Positions 7,741 through 9,657 of a DNA stretch of 9,657 nt are shown piece by piece. This stretch comes from Candidatus Iainarchaeum sp. (GTDB taxonomy: Archaea; Iainarchaeota; Iainarchaeia; Iainarchaeales; Iainarchaeaceae): NCBI GenBank assembly GCA_013331625.1, contig DUGC01000104.1, positions 1-9,657 of the forward strand, in the 5' to 3' direction. The notes beneath the pieces were generated by a model. The model searched no databases, had not been told where the DNA came from, and saw nothing but the letters and a program-made list of their open reading frames with translations. A program made the position numbers and the translations under genes. Position 1 is the first letter of the stretch. Every line of letters starts with the position of its first letter.

Positions 7741-8206
7741 TCAGACAAAGCGCTTTCTTGAATCTTTTGGGGCAATGCGTTTCTCCCAATCCTTTGGCTT
7801 TTTGTACTTATAACGCAGGACAATGCTGCTGACCTTGGGCCTGATCCTTTCAATAAGCCCCCTTTACATTTGTTTTGGGGATGCGTTTTCACTCAAAAAC
7901 AGCGGAATGCACCCATCCATGACAATATTTTCAGCCATCGTTCTTATGGGGCGCTGCTGCACAAGGGCGCCCTTAAATTCATGGGGGGGATCACTTGCAG
8001 ATTGATAGGTGTCCCTTTGGACATTTTATATCTTTGTGCAAAAGCCCTCAGGGTGTGTCCGAATTTGGCGTCGCCATATTTGCGGCAACGCTCCCAAATA
8101 CAAAAACCCCGTCAATTAGACTTTGTGCTGTTTTAGGGTATGTGGCAAAGAGCGCATTGCAGAATTTCCTTGCCTCGCGCCACTTCTGCTTGGAATGGGA
8201 AATCAT
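7741..8206 (-). pseudogene. Decayed minimal nucleotidyltransferase (MNT / pol-beta superfamily) gene
   Basis: Three reading frames in order give one recognisable protein. Segment 1, from ATG 8206, reads MISHSKQKWREARKF..., with a YPKTAQSLIDG stretch and FVFGSVAANMATPNSDT. This has the GS-x9-SD signature of MNT-type nucleotidyltransferases, but the frame hits a stop at 8048-8050 just where the second catalytic aspartate should be. Segment 2 (frame shifted, about 8054-7984) reads TLRAFAQRYKMSKG then TPINLQVIPP. Segment 3, after the C7 run at 7983-7989, reads HEFKGALVQQRPIRTMAEN then IVMDGCIPLF, with an in-frame TAA at 7864-7866, then RGLIERIRPK and a basic C-terminus DWEKRIAPKDSRKRFV to the TGA at 7741. 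The order INLQV, HEF, DGxPLF, RGLIxxIRP follows archaeal stand-alone nucleotidyltransferases as I remember them. Roughly 30-40 residues after SD seem lost. The promoter is still visible. Family identity is likely; substrate unknown. Confidence 0.6.
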
Positions 8207-8228
8207 GAAATAACGTAGCATTTGCTGC

Positions 8229-8236
8229 AATATAAA
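8229..8236 (-). promoter_or_regulatory. TATA box of the decayed nucleotidyltransferase gene
   Basis: Minus strand TTTATATT, centred about 26.5 bases before ATG 8206. It is the same leaderless spacing as for the large surface gene, and it is the reason for choosing ATG 8206 over ATG 8221 as the original start. The promoter appears intact although the reading frame is broken. Confidence 0.5.
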
Positions 8237-8332
8237 TTTTACAACGCCGTTGGCAAGAACGCACTTGCCTTTAGGCGGGTGATGAATTGCTGGTGGCGGC
8301 GTTGTGTGCTGTGCCTAGCGTGTGCGCTTCAA

Positions 8333-8364
8333 GAACGCCCCCCCTTTTAGGGGCGGGTCGTTTT
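8333..8364 (+). repeat. Dispersed palindromic repeat, copy C (complete)
   Basis: GAA, then stem arm CGCCCC (8336-8341), loop CCCTTTTA, stem arm GGGGCG (8350-8355), GG, TC (8358-8359), G, TTTT (8361-8364). The last 24 bases are identical to 1-24. The outer GA (8333-8334) can pair with TC. A further small inverted repeat, GGCC (8368-8371) with GGCC (8379-8382), follows directly. It lies between the 3' end of the TrmB-family gene and the promoter of the decayed gene. Confidence 0.75.
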
Positions 8365-8406
8365 ACTGGCCGAATTTTGGCCCTTTTGCCCTATTGTAAT
8401 TTGCTG

Positions 8407-9165
8407 TCACATCCCCTTAGCCTGCGGCCAGATGTGGTCGAAATATTTCATCAGGGCATCCGCCATGGGCTTGTTGTCAGGCCAGATAGTGAAATGGTAT
8501 TCGGGCTTTTCCTCGGCAAAATTGCTGATCGCAAGCACCACTTTCTTCCCGTCAATTATGTATGCGTTCATGCCATGGTCGTGGCCGCGCACATCAACCC
8601 CTGCCTGCGTGAATTCCCTTGCGATCCGGTCGCCGCCCTCGTTGATTGCGCTGATGAGCCTCACTTCAACATTGCGTGCAGATGCATTCTTCACAGAATC
8701 CCGTATTATCGAGTGCTCCTTTCCTATCGGCGTTATTCCGACAACCGAATGCTGGGCCGAATCTATTTCCTGCCCGAGTATCTTCATAAAGTCAGTGCGC
8801 TCCTTAACCTTCATGACCCGCTCATGCCTGCTGGCCGAAGCAGAGAGCATCACACTGTCCTTGAGCGACTGGGCTTCCTTTTCAAGCGATTGGAGTTCCT
8901 TTTTCTTTTCCTCAATAAGGATATTAAACACTTTTTCAGGCTCTATTGCCATATATCTCTTTGGCCTTCCGTGGATTTCTATTACAAGCTCCTTTTTTGT
9001 CAGCCTGTCAAGCACGTCATAAACCCTCGTTTTTGGGACCTGCGCTGTGCGTGAAATCTCGGGAGCCTGCGCCTCCTTGAGCTGGAACAGCGCGGACACT
9101 GTCTTTGCCTCATATTCTGTCAGGCCAAGCTTTTCAAGAAAAGAGTTAATGGTATAGTCTGCCAT
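8407..9165 (-). CDS. TrmB-family transcriptional regulator
   Basis: 252 residues. Seen: an N-terminal winged-helix domain about 8-80 (LGLTEYEAKTVSALF, then APEISRTAQVPKTRVYDVLD, then a wing with GRPKRYMAIEP), the characteristic TrmB DNA-binding pattern; a Lys/Glu coiled coil about 80-106 (EEKKKELQSLEKEAQSLKD); and a C-terminal domain about 120-248 resembling the phospholipase-D-like ligand or dimerisation domain of short TrmB proteins (HSVVGITP, NVEVRLIS, NAYIIDGKKVVLAIS). The catalytic HxK of true phospholipase D is absent, as expected for a regulator. It is shorter than the sugar-sensing TrmB of Thermococcus (about 340 residues), lacking the extra C-terminal domain, so the ligand cannot be assumed to be a sugar. 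Start ATG 9165 has GTGAT at 9171-9175 and a TATA box at 9207-9214. It may control itself or the divergent region to its right; no target is demonstrated. Confidence 0.9.
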   Translation of the reverse strand: MADYTINSFLEKLGLTEYEAKTVSALFQLKEAQAPEISRTAQVPKTRVYDVLDRLTKKELVIEIHGRPKRYMAIEPEKVFNILIEEKKKELQSLEKEAQSLKDSVMLSASASRHERVMKVKERTDFMKILGQEIDSAQHSVVGITPIGKEHSIIRDSVKNASARNVEVRLISAINEGGDRIAREFTQAGVDVRGHDHGMNAYIIDGKKVVLAISNFAEEKPEYHFTIWPDNKPMADALMKYFDHIWPQAKGM

Positions 9166-9170
9166 GTTGC

Positions 9171-9175
9171 ATCAC
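9171..9175 (-). promoter_or_regulatory. Shine-Dalgarno of the TrmB-family gene
   Basis: Minus strand GTGAT, complementary to part of the 16S 3' end, five bases before ATG 9165. With the predicted transcription start near 9183 this gives a leader of about 18 bases, unlike the leaderless genes of the window. Confidence 0.45.
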
Positions 9176-9206
9176 TTTAGGGCTATTATTAATTAAGTAA
9201 AATGAC

Positions 9207-9214
9207 TATATAAG
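9207..9214 (-). promoter_or_regulatory. TATA box of the TrmB-family gene
   Basis: Minus strand CTTATATA, the clearest TATA box here, predicting a transcription start near 9183. A perfect 8-base palindrome TTAATTAA (9189-9196) lies between the box and the start, where a bound repressor would block initiation. It is a possible autoregulatory operator but too short to be convincing. Confidence 0.55.
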
Positions 9215-9280
9215 ATTTACTGCCTACGGTTATTTGATTATTGGCCTTTGGGATGCGAAAGCCAATTCAATGAAATATCC

Positions 9281-9300
9281 CTATAAAACGTACTATAAAA
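9281..9300 (+). promoter_or_regulatory. Possible twin TATA boxes, rightward
   Basis: CTATAAAA occurs twice, at 9281-9288 and 9293-9300, 12 bases apart. Each fits an archaeal TATA box for rightward transcription starting near 9311 and 9323. They would drive the doubtful small ORF ending at 9548, divergently from the TrmB-family gene. Confidence 0.35.
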
Positions 9301-9341
9301 ACAGATTCCCTTTACAACTAGATGTAAAAAATAGTGCTGCA

Positions 9342-9548
9342 TTGCCCTATTTTTTGCTATGGTGCGCTGGGAAGGCTTCATATCGGGTGATCGCCCCCTC
9401 TCTTTTCCTTCTCCTCCTCTCTCTCCTCCCTCGCGCATGCTGTGCCGCTAGTGCAATATCGCATGCAGGGGCAAAACAGCCCGCAGATACATGCCCTGCA
9501 GATTATATGGCTGATATGGGCGGGACCAATGCAGTCCTTTATGTATAA
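9342..9548 (+). CDS. Doubtful small hydrophobic ORF
   Basis: 68 residues from TTG 9342. The frame is open further upstream, with an ATG at 9270 (92 residues), but the twin TATA boxes at 9281-9300 would start transcription after that ATG. The visible content is a hydrophobic stretch (APSLFLLLLSLLPRACCAA), which could be a signal peptide or membrane helix, followed by a short tail ending NAVLYV. The hydrophobic stretch is encoded by a 39-base pure pyrimidine tract, so it may be a compositional accident. There is no convincing Shine-Dalgarno and no recognised family. T-tracts at 9558-9562 and 9572-9578 could terminate it. It may equally be non-coding. Confidence 0.22.
   Translation: MPYFLLWCAGKASYRVIAPSLFLLLLSLLPRACCAASAISHAGAKQPADTCPADYMADMGGTNAVLYV
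9394..9432 (+). other. 39-base polypyrimidine tract
   Basis: Every base from 9394 to 9432 is C or T (polypurine on the minus strand). Such tracts can form triplex structures. Just after it lies an imperfect inverted repeat, TGCAGGGGC (9464-9472) with GCCCTGCA (9493-9500). Confidence 0.6.
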
Positions 9549-9577
9549 CTCTTCAACTTTTTAACCTTCAATTTTTT

Positions 9578-9657
9578 TATTATAAGCGTAATTATATGGC
9601 CTGCCTCCCGTGGAGGCAGCTCTCGCACCCATCCTCCCGAAGAGGATTCCGCCAGCC
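9578..9657. other. Promoter-like AT-rich stretch then GC-rich hairpins, unidentified
   Basis: A TATA-like TTATTATAA (around 9578-9586) after a T7 run is followed by an abruptly GC-rich stretch with two inverted repeats: CTGCCTCC with GGAGGCAG (9601-9619, loop of three) and ATCCTC with GAGGAT (about 9632-9648). This pattern fits the start of a structured RNA gene or its leader. An ATG at 9596 also opens a frame to the window edge. I could not match it to tRNA, 5S rRNA, SRP RNA or RNase P RNA. Confidence 0.3.

Larger units (their letters stand above)
7709..8364. mobile_element. Candidate non-autonomous cassette bounded by inverted hairpin repeats
   Basis: The segment begins (plus strand) AAAATGACCCCGCCC and ends with the reverse complement of AAAACGACCCGCCCC, giving approximately 32-base terminal inverted repeats with four A/T bases outermost at both ends. 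Inside is only a decayed nucleotidyltransferase gene. No transposase is visible and I see no target-site duplication (the flanks are CAACCC and ACTGGC). The inverted flanks may be chance placement of a repeat that also occurs elsewhere (1-24), so mobility is inference only. Confidence 0.25.

Noticed and set aside
7823..8213. Short plus-strand ORFs in the gap between gltX and the regulator
   Set aside because: They overlap one another in different frames and are explained as the complement of the decayed nucleotidyltransferase gene.
1..8364. CRISPR repeats or integron attC sites as an explanation for the hairpin repeat copies
   Set aside because: Spacing is irregular (kilobases), there is no array of regular spacers, and the core GTT/AAC box arrangement of attC sites is not present.
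8287..9054. Plus-strand open frame of 255 codons opposite the TrmB-family gene
   Set aside because: It is a shadow of the well-supported regulator; it has no recognisable domain, many Cys/His/Arg residues, and no matched promoter or Shine-Dalgarno.
9594..9657. tRNA, 5S rRNA, SRP RNA or RNase P RNA at the right edge
   Set aside because: I compared it by eye on both strands and found neither a cloverleaf with a T-loop GTTCRA motif nor the conserved cores of the other RNAs.

Overview
The window looks archaeal. Visible TATA boxes sit about 27 bases upstream of start codons that have essentially no leader. The glutamyl-tRNA synthetase is of the archaeal type, the regulator is a TrmB-family protein, and the two surface proteins have Sec-type signal peptides. 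Gene packing, moderate GC and the style of the surface proteins would suit a DPANN-type lineage such as Micrarchaeota or Diapherotrites, but nothing here fixes the taxon.

Layout: bases 1-183 hold the end of a palindromic repeat and the promoter of a two-gene rightward operon. The first gene (184-4704) encodes a 1506-residue secreted, all-beta, multidomain protein with an extreme excess of the tripeptide Asp-x-Asn. Thirteen bases later, behind its own Shine-Dalgarno, comes a 390-residue protein (4718-5890) with two Ig-like domains, an eight-cysteine module, a low-complexity stalk and a C-terminal membrane helix. The pair resembles in layout, not in detectable sequence, a large secreted S-layer subunit plus a membrane-anchoring subunit (the SlaA/SlaB arrangement).

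A 79-base convergent terminator region separates this operon from leftward glutamyl-tRNA synthetase (5970-7634). Upstream of that, 7641-8406 has no intact gene. It carries a decayed nucleotidyltransferase gene on the minus strand (7741-8206), with a still recognisable promoter and GS...SD active-site motif but two frame breaks and an internal stop. Inverted copies of a roughly 32-base GC-rich hairpin repeat flank it; a further copy, identical over 24 bases to the right-hand one, opens the window.

Next, 8407-9165 (minus) is a TrmB-family regulator with a winged-helix domain, a coiled coil and a phospholipase-D-like C-terminal domain. Its promoter region is divergent from possible rightward TATA boxes and a doubtful small hydrophobic ORF (ending at 9548). 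The right edge (9578-9657) has an AT-rich promoter-like stretch and then GC-rich hairpins whose identity cannot be settled before the window ends.

The genes do not form one pathway: surface module, housekeeping synthetase, gene remnant and regulator are neighbours. The best candidates for something undescribed are the Asp-x-Asn-rich surface module and the hairpin-bounded remnant cassette.
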